Shown one piece after another: positions 32,063-41,341 of a stretch of DNA of 64,000 nt. Source of the stretch: Streptomyces sp. WM4235 (lineage in GTDB: Bacteria; Actinomycetota; Actinomycetes; Streptomycetales; Streptomycetaceae); assembly GCF_001279725.1 (NCBI RefSeq), contig NZ_LGDE01000447.1, positions 1 through 64,000 on the forward strand. Direction: 5' to 3'. A model generated the notes under the pieces. The model had not been told where the DNA came from and searched no databases. It worked only from the letters and a program-made list of their open reading frames with translations. The position numbers and the translations under genes are program-made. Position 1 is the first letter of the stretch. Each line of letters starts with the position of its first letter.

Positions 32063-35000
32063 GGCTGCACCGGCTCAAGGTCACCGCCTTCGGCCCCTTC
32101 GCGGAACCCCAGGAGATCGACTTCGACGCCCTCTCCGGCGCCGGCGTCTTCCTCCTGCACGGCCCCACCGGAGCGGGCAAGACCTCCGTCCTCGACGCGG
32201 TCTGCTACGCCCTCTACGCCTCCGTGCCCGGCGTCCGCCAGAACCCGGGGAACAGCCTGCGCAGCGACCACGCGGCCCCCGAGACCCCCACTGAGGTCAC
32301 CCTCGAACTCACCGCGGGCGGACGCCGTCTGGAGATCACCCGGCGGCCCGAACAGGACCGGCCGAAGAAACGCGGCACGGGCACGACCAAGGACAAGGCG
32401 CAGAGTTGGCTGCGCGAGTACGACGGCGAGAACTGGACCGCGCTGAGCCGCTCCCACCAGGAGATCGGCGAGGAGGTCGAACAACTCCTCGGCATGAGCC
32501 GCGACCAGTTCTGTCAGGTGGTGCTGTTGCCGCAGGGGGAGTTCGCCCAGTTCCTGCGGGCCGGCGCCGAGGCCCGCGGCCGACTGCTCGGGCGGCTCTT
32601 CGACACCCGCCGCTTCGCCGCCGTCGAGACGCTGCTCGCGGAACGCCGCCGGGCCGCCGAGGCCAAGGTGCGCGCCGGTGACGAGAAGGTCCTCCACACC
32701 GCCCAACGTCTCGCCCAGGCCGCCGGGGACTGCGCCGACCTGCGCTCCTGGCCGCTGCCCCGCCACCAGCCCGGCGACCCCGGCCTCGCCGAGGCGATCC
32801 GGGCCTGGGCGGCCGTCGCACGGTGCGCCGCCCGGGAACGGCTGACCGTGGCCGAGTACGCGCTGGCCGCCGTCGAAAGCCGGTACGCCGCCGCCCGGCG
32901 GGCCGCCGAGGACGCCCGGGAACTCGACCGGCTCCAGCGCCGGCACGCCGAGACCACCCGCCGGGCCGCCCTGTTCGCCGAGGCCGCACCCGAACGGGAG
33001 CGGGTCCGGGCCCTCCTGGACCGGGCCCGTCGGGGTGCCCTCGTCGCCCCCGCCCTGGAACTGCGCGGAGCCGCGGCCGGCGCCCACCTGACCGCCGCCC
33101 ACGCGGAATCCCTCGCCCGCGCCGAACTCCCCCCGGCCCTCGCCGAGGCCGGCACGGAACAACTCGCCACCGTCGAGCAGCGGTTGCGCGAGGAACTCGG
33201 CGCGGTCGGCGCCGCCCAACGCGCCGAGCAGCGCAGCGCCGAGATCGGTCGCGAACGCGCCACTCTCGACCGGGAGTCCCGGGACGCCGACGAGCAACAC
33301 CAGGAATCCGCCGAGTGGCTCGCCCGCTGGGACGCCACCCGGACCGCGCTGGTCGCCCGCGCCGACGCCGCCCAACAGGCCGCCACCCTCGCCGAACAGC
33401 TCGCGGGCCGCCTGGAGCCCGCCCGGATGCACCTGAGCGCCGCCCGGCGACGTGACGCCCTCGCCGCCGACGCCGAAGCCGCCTCGGGCGACCTGCTGGC
33501 CGTACGCGAGGAGTCCACCGCAGCCCGGGAACGTTGGCTGGAGCTGAAGGAGACCCGACTGCGCGGGATCGCCGCCGAACTCGCCGCGGCGCTGGTGGCG
33601 GGGGAGCCCTGCACGGTGTGCGGATCGGCGGAGCACCCCGAGCCGGCCCGCCCCGCGCCCGGGCACGTCGACCGGGCCGCCGAGGACGCCGCCCACGCCC
33701 GCTTCGAGCAGGCCGAGGAACGCAGGGCCACCGTCGAGCGGAGACTGGCCGCCGTGCGGGAGGCCGAGTCCGAGGCCGCCGCCGCGGCCGGGGACGCCAC
33801 CACCGCCGAACTGCTCGCGCGGAGCGCCGACCTGAGCTCCCGGCACGCGGCCGCCCACGCCGACGCCGCCGGACTGCACGCCGCCCGCGAGCGCCTCGCA
33901 CGCGCCGAGCAGGAGCACGCCGCGCGCAGCGCCGACCGGCTCGACGCCGAGCGCCGGGCCGCCGCACGCGCCTCCCGCCGCGAGGCCCTCGAACGGGAAC
34001 AGGCCTCCCTGGAAGCCGAACTGGTCCTCGTACGGGGCGACGCGCCCAGCGTCGCGGCCCGCGCCCGGATCCTGGAGGACCGGATCCGGATGGTCACCGG
34101 CGCCGCCGCGTCCCTGCGCCGCGCCGAGACGACCGCCGCCCGCCTTAAGGAGGCCGACGACCAACTCGCCGACGCCGCCTTCAAGGCCGGCTTCGACACC
34201 ACCGACGCGGCGGCCGACGCCGTACTCCCCGAGTACGAACGCACCGCGCTCCAGCACCGGCTGGACTCCTGGCAGGCCGAGGAGGCCATGCTCGCCGACC
34301 GCCGCGGCGAGAGCGAGACCGCCGCCGCGGCGACCCTGCCGCCCGCCGACCCGCACACCGCCGAGGCACACGCGGACACGGCCGCCGCGAGGCTGCGCAC
34401 GGCCGGCTCCGCCGTCGACGCCGCCCGGGTGCGCTGCGCCGAACTGGACCGGCTCTCCCGGCAGGCCGAGCAGGAACTGCGGGCCCTGGGCCCGCTGCGC
34501 GAGGCCTACGACCGGGTGGCCCGGCTCGCCGGACTCACCGCGGGCACCTCCGCCGACAACGAGCGCAAGATGCGGCTGGAGTCGTACGTCCTGGCCGCCC
34601 GACTGGAGCAGGTCGCCGCGGCCGCGACGGTGCGGCTGCTGCGCATGTCCGGCGGCCGTTACACGCTCGTCCACTCCGACGCGAGGGCGAGCGGCCGGGG
34701 CCGCTCCGGCCTGGGGCTCCACGTGGTGGACGCCTGGACCGGCATCGAGCGGGACACCGCCACCCTGTCCGGAGGCGAGACCTTCTTCGCCTCGCTCGCG
34801 CTCGCCCTCGGGCTGGCCGACGTGGTCACCGACGAGACCGGCGGGATGCGCCTCGACACCCTGTTCATCGACGAGGGGTTCGGCAGCCTCGACGACCAGG
34901 CCCTGGACGAGGTCCTCGACGTGCTGGACTCGCTGCGCGAGCGGGACCGCAGCGTCGGGATCGTGAGCCACGTCGCCGATCTGCGGACCCGGGTCCAGGC

Positions 35001-35070
35001 CCAGCTGGAGATCGTCAAGCAGCGCGGCGGCTCGATCGTGCGCCACCGTACCGGCGGTCTCAGGGGCTGA
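32059..35070 (+). CDS. sbcC: Exonuclease SbcCD, SbcC ATPase subunit
   Basis: SMC-like Rad50 homologue of 1003 residues. The N-terminal ATPase half holds the Walker A motif GPTGAGKTS near residue 37 and the Q-loop LLPQGEFAQFLRAGAEARGR. Two long Ala/Glu/Arg-rich coiled coils (about 200-515 and 540-850) flank the zinc hook CTVCG near residue 517. The C-terminal half has the signature TLSGGETFFASLALALGLAD and Walker B TLFIDEGFGSLD. The ATG overlaps the sbcD stop. The extreme 3' end overlaps the convergent Lrp gene by 11 bp. The two CxxC cysteines of the hook are present. Confidence 0.96.
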   Translation: MRLHRLKVTAFGPFAEPQEIDFDALSGAGVFLLHGPTGAGKTSVLDAVCYALYASVPGVRQNPGNSLRSDHAAPETPTEVTLELTAGGRRLEITRRPEQDRPKKRGTGTTKDKAQSWLREYDGENWTALSRSHQEIGEEVEQLLGMSRDQFCQVVLLPQGEFAQFLRAGAEARGRLLGRLFDTRRFAAVETLLAERRRAAEAKVRAGDEKVLHTAQRLAQAAGDCADLRSWPLPRHQPGDPGLAEAIRAWAAVARCAARERLTVAEYALAAVESRYAAARRAAEDARELDRLQRRHAETTRRAALFAEAAPERERVRALLDRARRGALVAPALELRGAAAGAHLTAAHAESLARAELPPALAEAGTEQLATVEQRLREELGAVGAAQRAEQRSAEIGRERATLDRESRDADEQHQESAEWLARWDATRTALVARADAAQQAATLAEQLAGRLEPARMHLSAARRRDALAADAEAASGDLLAVREESTAARERWLELKETRLRGIAAELAAALVAGEPCTVCGSAEHPEPARPAPGHVDRAAEDAAHARFEQAEERRATVERRLAAVREAESEAAAAAGDATTAELLARSADLSSRHAAAHADAAGLHAARERLARAEQEHAARSADRLDAERRAAARASRREALEREQASLEAELVLVRGDAPSVAARARILEDRIRMVTGAAASLRRAETTAARLKEADDQLADAAFKAGFDTTDAAADAVLPEYERTALQHRLDSWQAEEAMLADRRGESETAAAATLPPADPHTAEAHADTAAARLRTAGSAVDAARVRCAELDRLSRQAEQELRALGPLREAYDRVARLAGLTAGTSADNERKMRLESYVLAARLEQVAAAATVRLLRMSGGRYTLVHSDARASGRGRSGLGLHVVDAWTGIERDTATLSGGETFFASLALALGLADVVTDETGGMRLDTLFIDEGFGSLDDQALDEVLDVLDSLRERDRSVGIVSHVADLRTRVQAQLEIVKQRGGSIVRHRTGGLRG

Positions 35071-35506
35071 GGGGCCGCCGCGACAGCGGGGACGAGTACA
35101 CGATGCTCGTGGTGACGGACCCGAGCCCCGATATCCGGCCGGTGATCTCCTCCAGGTGCCGCATGGAGCGCGCGGCCACCTTGAGCACGAAACAGTCGTC
35201 GCCCGTGACGTGGTGGGCCTCCAGGATGTCCGGTGTGGCCTCCAGAAGATCGTTGAACGGCTTGTAGTTGCCGTGCGGATAGCGCAGCCGAACCAGGGCG
35301 AGCACGGGTTTGCCCAGTTTCTCGGGATCCACCACGGCCGTGTACCCGGTGATCACGCCCGCCTCCTCCAGCCGACGCACCCGCTCGGTGACGGCGCTCG
35401 CGGACATGGACACCGCCCGCGCGAGCTCGGCGAAACCGGCCCGTCCGTTCTCTTGCAGGGCCGCCAGGATGCGCCAGTCGGTGGCGTCGGGGGAATAGTC
35501 GGTCAT
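35060..35506 (-). CDS. Lrp/AsnC-family transcriptional regulator
   Basis: A 148-residue regulator with an N-terminal helix-turn-helix (DWRILAALQENGRAGFAELA, then SASAVTERVRRLEEAGVITG) and a C-terminal RAM ligand domain containing HHVTGDDCFVLKVAARSM. The ATG at 35506 is the natural start; an upstream one would add 12 unrelated residues. It is divergent from the rhodanese gene over 94 bp and probably regulates it and itself. Ligand probably an amino acid. Its 3' end overlaps sbcC by 11 bp. Confidence 0.93.
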   Translation of the reverse strand: MTDYSPDATDWRILAALQENGRAGFAELARAVSMSASAVTERVRRLEEAGVITGYTAVVDPEKLGKPVLALVRLRYPHGNYKPFNDLLEATPDILEAHHVTGDDCFVLKVAARSMRHLEEITGRISGLGSVTTSIVYSSPLSRRPLSP

Positions 35507-35600
35507 CCCGCAGATGTAGCAGGACAATCCCCGGCGATACAAGAGGAAGGCCGGGGGAACTGCCTTCCGACGCTGATCGGCAGGTCATAGATTCCAGACC

Positions 35601-36116
35601 ATGACGACGACACGGAACACCGCGGCCACCCCCGCCACCACCCACCCCGTGCTCCGGGTCCCCCCGGCGAGCCCGGCCGCGGCGGCCGCCTACTTCGCGG
35701 CGAGCCTCGCCTTCCACGCGGACGTCTCCGACGTCGCCGCCGCGGTCAGGGCCCACCGCGAGGAGGGCGCCGCACTCGGCTTCCAACTGATCGACTCCCG
35801 CTCCACCGAGGCCTGGGACCAGGCCCACGTGCCCGGCGCGATCCACCTGCCCACCGCGCTCATCCCCGGGCAGGCCGACCAGCTCCTGGACAAGGACGTC
35901 CCGGTGGTCACCTACTGCTGGGGCCCCGGCTGCAACGGAGCCACCCGGTCCGCCCTGGCGCTCGCCGAACGCGGCTACCGGGTCAAGGAGATGCTCGGCG
36001 GCATCGAGTACTGGATCCGCGAGGGCTTCGAGGTCGAGACCTGGGAGGGGAACCGGCAGCGCGCCGAGGCCGACCCGCTGACCGCGCCCACGGACTCCGA
36101 CGACTGCGGCTGCTGA
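35601..36116 (+). CDS. Rhodanese-domain sulfurtransferase
   Basis: Single-domain rhodanese of 171 residues. FQLIDSRSTEAWDQAHVPGA is the family's CH2A-type start. The active-site loop is YCWGPGCNGATRSALALAER, with a persulfide-accepting Cys (either Cys of CWGPGC) followed by the loop Arg. GGIEYWIREGFEVE closes the domain. The protein ends with a DDCGC tail whose two Cys might bind metal or carry sulfur. Its start is divergent from the Lrp gene, the likely regulator. Confidence 0.9.
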   Translation: MTTTRNTAATPATTHPVLRVPPASPAAAAAYFAASLAFHADVSDVAAAVRAHREEGAALGFQLIDSRSTEAWDQAHVPGAIHLPTALIPGQADQLLDKDVPVVTYCWGPGCNGATRSALALAERGYRVKEMLGGIEYWIREGFEVETWEGNRQRAEADPLTAPTDSDDCGC

Positions 36117-36138
36117 CCTCGCCCGTGCGCACCGACGC

Positions 36139-36182
36139 GACGACGGGCCGCTCACCCGCGCAGGGGTGGGCGGCCCGTCGTC
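36139..36182. terminator. 19-bp stem bidirectional terminator
   Basis: The arm from 36139 (GACGACGGGCCGCTCACCC) pairs with 36164-36182 with one G-T wobble and a 6-nt loop. It lies between the convergent rhodanese and DUF885 genes. Confidence 0.9.
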
Positions 36183-36202
36183 ATCCGTGGGCCGCGGCCG
36201 GA

Positions 36203-37909
36203 TCAGAGCTTCGAGAGCTCGTCCACCAGGTCGTCCAGCCCCAGCGAACCCTGCGACAGCGCCGCCATGTGCCACGCCTTCAGGTCGAAGGACTCGCCGT
36301 GCGTGGCGCGGGCGTTGTCCCGGCCCAGCAGCCAGGCGCGCTCGCCCAGCTTGTAGCCGATGGCCTGGCCCGGCATCGACAGGTAGCGGGTCAGCTCGCT
36401 CTCGACGAAGTCGCCCGGCCGACCGCTGTGCAGGCCGAAGAACTCCTGCGCCAGCTCCACCGTCCACCGCTCGCCCGGGTGGAACGGCGAGTCCGCCGGG
36501 ATGTCCAACTCCAGGTGCATGCCGATGTCCACGATGACGCGCGCGGCGCGCATCATCTGGCAGTCCAGGTAACCGAGCCGCTGCTCGGCGTCCTTCAGGT
36601 ACCCGAGCTCGTCCATCAGCCGCTCGGCGTACAGGGCCCAGCCCTCGGCGTTGGCGCTCACCAGACCGACGCTCGCCTGGTAGCGGGACAGCTGGTCCGC
36701 GACGTGCGTCCACTGCGCCAACTGGAGGTGGTGACCCGGAACCCCTTCGTGGTACCAGGTCGAGACCAGGTCGTACACCGGGAAGCGGGTCTGGCCCATC
36801 GTCGGCAACCAGGTGCGCCCCGGACGGGAGAAGTCCTCCGACGGGTTGGTGTAGTACGGGGCCGCCGCGCCGCCCGGCGGGGCGATCATCGACTCCACCT
36901 TCTTGACCCGCTCGGCGAGTTCGAAGTGGGTGCCGTCGAGGTTCTCGATGGCCTCGTCCATGAGGCCCTGCAACCAGGCACGGACCTCGTCGACGCCCTC
37001 GATGTGCGTGCCGTGCTCGTCCAGGTGCCGCAGCGCGTCCCACGGGTTCGAGCCCGGCAGGATCTTGTCCGCCTCGGCCTTCATCTCGGCGAGCAGTCGG
37101 TGGTACTCCGACCAGCCGTAGGCGTAGGCCTCGTCCAGGTCCAGGTCCGTGCCGTTGAAGTACCGGGACCAGCGCGCGTAGCGCTCGCGGCCCACGGTGT
37201 CCGGGGCGTCCGCGACGGCGGGTGCGTACACCTCGCTCATCCAGTCGCGCAGTGCGACGACGGCGGTCGTGGCGGCCGCGGCCGCCTCGTCCAGCTCGGC
37301 GCGCAGGGAGTCCGGGCCGTCCGCCGCGAACTTCCCGAAGAAGTCGCGCTCGCCGTCGCCGGCCTGACCGGCCCAGGTGGTGAGCTGGCCGATGAAGGTG
37401 GCGGTGGGGCGCGGACCCCCGTACAGGCCCCGGTCCAGGCCCAGTCGCAGGCTCTCGCGGTAGCCGGCGAAGGCGGCCGGGACCGCCCGCAGCCGTTCGG
37501 CGATGGCCGCCCAGTCCTCCGCCGTGTCGGCCGGGGTCAGCGTGAAGATCTCGCGGACCGAATGCGCGGGGGAGTGGAGGTTGCTGACCGCGCGGAGGTC
37601 CTCGTCGGCCTCGTACACGCCGAGTTCCGCGGTGAGGCGCTCGCGCAGCAGGCGCGCGCAGCGGCGCTCGGCGTCGGTGTCGGCGCCGGGCAGCAGCTCG
37701 GCGGCGTCGAGCCGGTCGAGGGTGGTGCGGGCCAGCTCGGCGACGGCCGCGCGACCGGCCGGGGAGAAGTCCGGGAGCCGGCGGGAACTCTCGGCGACGC
37801 CGAGGTAGGTACCGGTGATCGGGTCGATGGCGATGAGGTCGTCTACGTACGCGTCGGCGACCTGGCGGGGCAGCCGGCGGGCGCGGTCACTGTGGAGGGT
37901 CTCAGACAT
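36203..37909 (-). CDS. DUF885 family metallopeptidase-like protein
   Basis: A 568-residue cytosolic protein of the DUF885 family, thought to be gluzincin-type metalloproteins. The HExxxGH-like motif WYHEGVPGHHLQLAQW (about residue 390) carries the candidate zinc ligands, followed by a downstream Glu in NAEGWALYAERLMDELG, which is the expected third-ligand segment. The C-terminal block PGQAIGYKLGERAWL is strongly conserved in the family. The ATG at 37909 begins MSETLHSDRARRLPRQVAD. Peptidase activity is plausible but unproven for most members. Confidence 0.88.
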   Translation of the reverse strand: MSETLHSDRARRLPRQVADAYVDDLIAIDPITGTYLGVAESSRRLPDFSPAGRAAVAELARTTLDRLDAAELLPGADTDAERRCARLLRERLTAELGVYEADEDLRAVSNLHSPAHSVREIFTLTPADTAEDWAAIAERLRAVPAAFAGYRESLRLGLDRGLYGGPRPTATFIGQLTTWAGQAGDGERDFFGKFAADGPDSLRAELDEAAAAATTAVVALRDWMSEVYAPAVADAPDTVGRERYARWSRYFNGTDLDLDEAYAYGWSEYHRLLAEMKAEADKILPGSNPWDALRHLDEHGTHIEGVDEVRAWLQGLMDEAIENLDGTHFELAERVKKVESMIAPPGGAAAPYYTNPSEDFSRPGRTWLPTMGQTRFPVYDLVSTWYHEGVPGHHLQLAQWTHVADQLSRYQASVGLVSANAEGWALYAERLMDELGYLKDAEQRLGYLDCQMMRAARVIVDIGMHLELDIPADSPFHPGERWTVELAQEFFGLHSGRPGDFVESELTRYLSMPGQAIGYKLGERAWLLGRDNARATHGESFDLKAWHMAALSQGSLGLDDLVDELSKL

Positions 37910-38055
37910 ACGGCCATCTTCGTATGTGAGACGCCCTCCCGTCATCGGAGTTCGCTCTCGGCCTGCGGGCCTCTCGACCCGAGCGTTTCCCGGGAGGTCC
38001 GTACGCGACCGGGGGCCGCCCGCACCCGGCGAACGGCCCTCGGTATCGCGTGTCT

Positions 38056-39516
38056 TCAGCCCTGGAGCCGCCGGGTCTCGTACGCGTGCCGCTCGCGCGG
38101 GGCCTCGTGGGAGGACGACCGGGAGCCGACGCGGGCGGCGTCCAGCCGGGCAGTGATCACCAGGGTGCCCTCCTCGATCTGGTAGTCGAGGGGCAGCCCG
38201 AGACCGCGCATGGCCGCGACCATGCCGGTGTTGGAGGCCTGGGTGACGGCGTACACGCTGTCGCAGCCGGCCTCCACGGCCATCGACAGCAGGCGGCGCA
38301 GCAGCTCCGAGCCGATGCCTCGGCGCTGCCAGTCGTCCTCGATGAGCAGCGCCACCTCGGTCTCGTCGCCGTCCCACAACAGGTGGCCGAGGGCGACGAG
38401 CTTCCCGGACGCGGTCGTCGCGGCCAACGTGCGACCGAACCGGGGACTCAGCAGGTGGCCGAGGTAGCGATCGGCGTCGCCGACCGGACCGTGGTAGCGA
38501 AGGCCCAGCGTGCGCTCGGAGCAACGGTCGTGCATCGCGCGGGCGGCGGCCAGATCGGAGCCGTCGGCCCGCCGCACGGTGATCTCGTTGCCCTCCGGCA
38601 ACGTCAGCACGTCCTGGCTGCGCGGGACGCGCGGCCCGAGCCGGGCGTCGAGTTCCACCAGTGCCCGGGCGCGGGCGAACTCGGTCGGGGTGAAGGGAAG
38701 GTAAGGGCGCTCCACGGTGATCGCGCCGCCCGAAGGGTCGCGCAGCCGCATGACCGTGGCCTCCAGGACCCCTTCGACGGGGGCGTCCGCGCCGGCGTTG
38801 GGGCGGCCGGAGAGCGTGGTCGCGGGGATCGAGTGGATCGTGCAGCGGCCGAGCAGTTGGCGCAGGGCGAGCGGCAGCTCGGCGGCGTCCAGCGCGGTGC
38901 GGGTGGCGAGTCCGAGCACCCGGGTCGGGGTGTCGACCAGGTCGTGGGCGTCGGCGCGCTCGATCCAGGTGCTGTGCCCGCCGGCCCCGGCGATGGCCCG
39001 GGTCAGGTCCGCGGAGGGCAGCCGCTGCGGGGCGCGCAGCAGGAACTCGTCGACCGTGCCGCCCTCGGGGAGGGGGTGGGTCTGCAACGTCAGGATGTCC
39101 ACGCCGCTGCGGGCGAGCGCGGTGCAGATCGCTGCCAGGCTGCCGGGTTCGTCACGCACCGTCGTGCGCATCCGCCACAGGGCGGGGGTCGCCTTCGGGT
39201 CGGCGGGGGAACCGGCGCTCTCCCCGGCGGGTGTGGCATGCGGCGCCGATGCCGCGGCCGGATCGGAGGGCGCGGAGTTTCCCGGAGGGGGCGCATGACT
39301 GTGGCGGCGTGCCCACCAGGTGTGGAAGGCGGCCGTGACCAGGAGCGCGATGGCCGAGGCGACCAGCAGGATCGGGCCCCTGGGGCCGTGCACCACGAGA
39401 TTGGCGATGCCGTCGGCCACCGCGACGGCGCAGAAGAGGGCGGCGAGTTCGACGACGTCACGGCGCCAGTGGTGGCGGTGGGGACGCTGGGCGGAGGCAA
39501 CATTACGGTCAGTCAT
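38056..39516 (-). CDS. Membrane-ACT-GNAT fusion protein
   Basis: A 486-residue multidomain protein. Residues 25-70 contain two hydrophobic segments (VVELAALFCAVAVADGIANL, then ILLVASAIALLVTAAFHTWW). After an Ala/Pro linker, residues about 115-190 form an ACT-type ligand domain (RTTVRDEPGSLAAICTALAR with SGVDILTLQTHP). A middle region of about 130 residues follows, then a GNAT acetyltransferase domain with the acetyl-CoA motif QRRGIGSELLRRLL and the terminal SVYAVTQASNTGMV. The ACT module suggests allosteric control of acetylation by an amino acid, at the membrane. The ATG at 39516 is favoured; an upstream one adds 12 residues. Substrate unknown. Confidence 0.85.
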   Translation of the reverse strand: MTDRNVASAQRPHRHHWRRDVVELAALFCAVAVADGIANLVVHGPRGPILLVASAIALLVTAAFHTWWARRHSHAPPPGNSAPSDPAAASAPHATPAGESAGSPADPKATPALWRMRTTVRDEPGSLAAICTALARSGVDILTLQTHPLPEGGTVDEFLLRAPQRLPSADLTRAIAGAGGHSTWIERADAHDLVDTPTRVLGLATRTALDAAELPLALRQLLGRCTIHSIPATTLSGRPNAGADAPVEGVLEATVMRLRDPSGGAITVERPYLPFTPTEFARARALVELDARLGPRVPRSQDVLTLPEGNEITVRRADGSDLAAARAMHDRCSERTLGLRYHGPVGDADRYLGHLLSPRFGRTLAATTASGKLVALGHLLWDGDETEVALLIEDDWQRRGIGSELLRRLLSMAVEAGCDSVYAVTQASNTGMVAAMRGLGLPLDYQIEEGTLVITARLDAARVGSRSSSHEAPRERHAYETRRLQG

Positions 39517-39636
39517 GCACACCACTGTGGCGCAGGGGTGTTGCGTGATCACGAACGATCTGTGACCGACTGGTTAAGTGTCGATCCGCTCGGTCTGCCA
39601 TGTTTCGAGGGGTTTCGGCCGTTGTTTCCGGCGAGG

Positions 39637-41235
39637 TCACGACTGCCCCACGCGCCCCGGTCGGAGCGTCCTGGTGAAGAGCACCCGACCTCCCTGCTGC
39701 CGCAGGCGCACGGTGAGCTCCCCGCTGTCCCCGTCGATGTCGACCTCGCCGTAGTAGGGCGGGTTCTCGGCCGGGGACATGTTGGCCACCGAGGCCGACC
39801 GAACGTATGCGGTCCGAGCCCCGAAGGTCGCGTCGAGGCGGCCCGCAGGGAAGGCGCCCGCACCGATCGGGCCGGAGACGAACTCCCAGAACGGCGCGAA
39901 GTCCGTGAAGGCGGCCCGCTCGGGCGCGTAGTGGTTGGCGGCCGTGTAGTGAACGTCGGCCGTGAGCCAGACGGTGCCGGTGATGCGTCGGTGCTTGATG
40001 TGACGCAGGAGTTCGGCGATCTGGAGCTCCCGACCGAGCGGGGCGCCCGGATCACCCTGGGCGACGGCCTCGAAGTCGGTGGCCCCGTCGGCGACGACGA
40101 TGCCCAGCGGCATGTCCGAGGCGATCACCTTCCACGTCGCGCGCGAGCGCGAGAGCTCGCGCTTGAGCCAGCCCAGCTGTTCCGGACCGAGAATGCCGAT
40201 CGGGTCGACGGTCTGGGTGTCGGGGGAATTGGGGTTCCGATAGGTCCGCATGTCGAGGACGAACACGTCCAACAGCGGCCCGTGCCGCATCACCCGGTAC
40301 ATCCGCCCCTCGACACCACCACCGCGCAGATCACTGACCGGGAAATACTCCCCGAAGGCCTGACGGGCCCGACCGGCGAGGGTGTCGACGTCCTTGACGG
40401 TGTACCGGGGATCCTCGATCCGCTGCCCCGGATACCAGTTGTTGCGCACCTCGTGGTCGTCCCACTGGACCAGCACCGGGACCTGGGCGTTGAAGTCGCG
40501 GAGGTTGCGATCGAGCAGGTTGTAGCGGAAGTTCCCGCGGAACTCCGCCAGGGTCTCCGCGACCTTCGACTTCTCCTCGCTGGTGACGTTGCGCCAGACC
40601 GTCCCGTCGGGCCGGGGCACGGCGGCCTGGAGGGGACCGTCGGCGTAGATCGTGTCGCCGCTGAAGAGGAAGAAGTCCGGGTCCCGCAGCCGCATCTCGT
40701 CGAAGACGCGGTACCCGCCGACCTCGGGATTGATGCCCCAGCCCTGCCCCGCGAGGTCACCGGACCACAGGAAGCGCACGTCGTGGCGGCGGGACACCGG
40801 CGTGGTGCGGAACGTGCCGTGCACCGGCTCGCCGGTCCGGCGGGGATCGCCGGGGTCCGCGAGCACGATCCGGTAGTGGATCTGCCGGCCGGGCGGCAGA
40901 TCGCGCAGGGTGACGGTGCCGGTGAAGTCGGTGGCGGGACCGAGGAACACCCCGCCGTGGCGGCGCACACCGTACCGGAACGACTCGCTCGGAGAGGTCT
41001 CGACCCACATCCGCGCGGCACGGTCGGAGCGCGTCCAGACGGTGGCCGAATGGGCGGTGATCTCCCCGGACTGGGTGCCCCAGAGGGCGTTCGGGCGGCC
41101 GGAGAGGACGAGCGCGGGAGCCCGGCGCGGGGCGGCGAACGCCGGCGACGCGAAGGCCCCGGACAGGACGAGCCCGGCCGGAACGGCGAGCGAACTGCCG
41201 AGCAGGGAACGTCGGGTGTGCGGCAGGGGTGCCAT
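39637..41235 (-). CDS. phoD: Secreted alkaline phosphatase, PhoD family
   Basis: Exported phosphodiesterase/phosphomonoesterase of 532 residues. The N-terminus has a Tat-type motif (HTRRSLLGSS), a hydrophobic core and an AFA-AP cleavage site near residue 34. The PhoD core follows: FLWSGDLAGQGWGIN, FFLFSGDTIYADGP, VLVQWDDHEVRNNWY, DVFVLDMRTYRN and TADVHYTAANHY, which supply Ca/Fe ligands. It would release phosphate outside the cell and be under PhoP control in streptomycetes. I could not define a PHO box by eye. Upstream on the same strand is the alpha/beta hydrolase gene. Confidence 0.93.
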   Translation of the reverse strand: MAPLPHTRRSLLGSSLAVPAGLVLSGAFASPAFAAPRRAPALVLSGRPNALWGTQSGEITAHSATVWTRSDRAARMWVETSPSESFRYGVRRHGGVFLGPATDFTGTVTLRDLPPGRQIHYRIVLADPGDPRRTGEPVHGTFRTTPVSRRHDVRFLWSGDLAGQGWGINPEVGGYRVFDEMRLRDPDFFLFSGDTIYADGPLQAAVPRPDGTVWRNVTSEEKSKVAETLAEFRGNFRYNLLDRNLRDFNAQVPVLVQWDDHEVRNNWYPGQRIEDPRYTVKDVDTLAGRARQAFGEYFPVSDLRGGGVEGRMYRVMRHGPLLDVFVLDMRTYRNPNSPDTQTVDPIGILGPEQLGWLKRELSRSRATWKVIASDMPLGIVVADGATDFEAVAQGDPGAPLGRELQIAELLRHIKHRRITGTVWLTADVHYTAANHYAPERAAFTDFAPFWEFVSGPIGAGAFPAGRLDATFGARTAYVRSASVANMSPAENPPYYGEVDIDGDSGELTVRLRQQGGRVLFTRTLRPGRVGQS

Positions 41236-41341
41236 CGGTGCGTCTCCAGGGACCGGCGGGGGCGGGCCGGACCAGTGTGTCGCCGCACACCGGCCCGGCC
41301 GCGTCGCCCACGCGAACCGCGGATGAACAGCCGCCGGCCGC

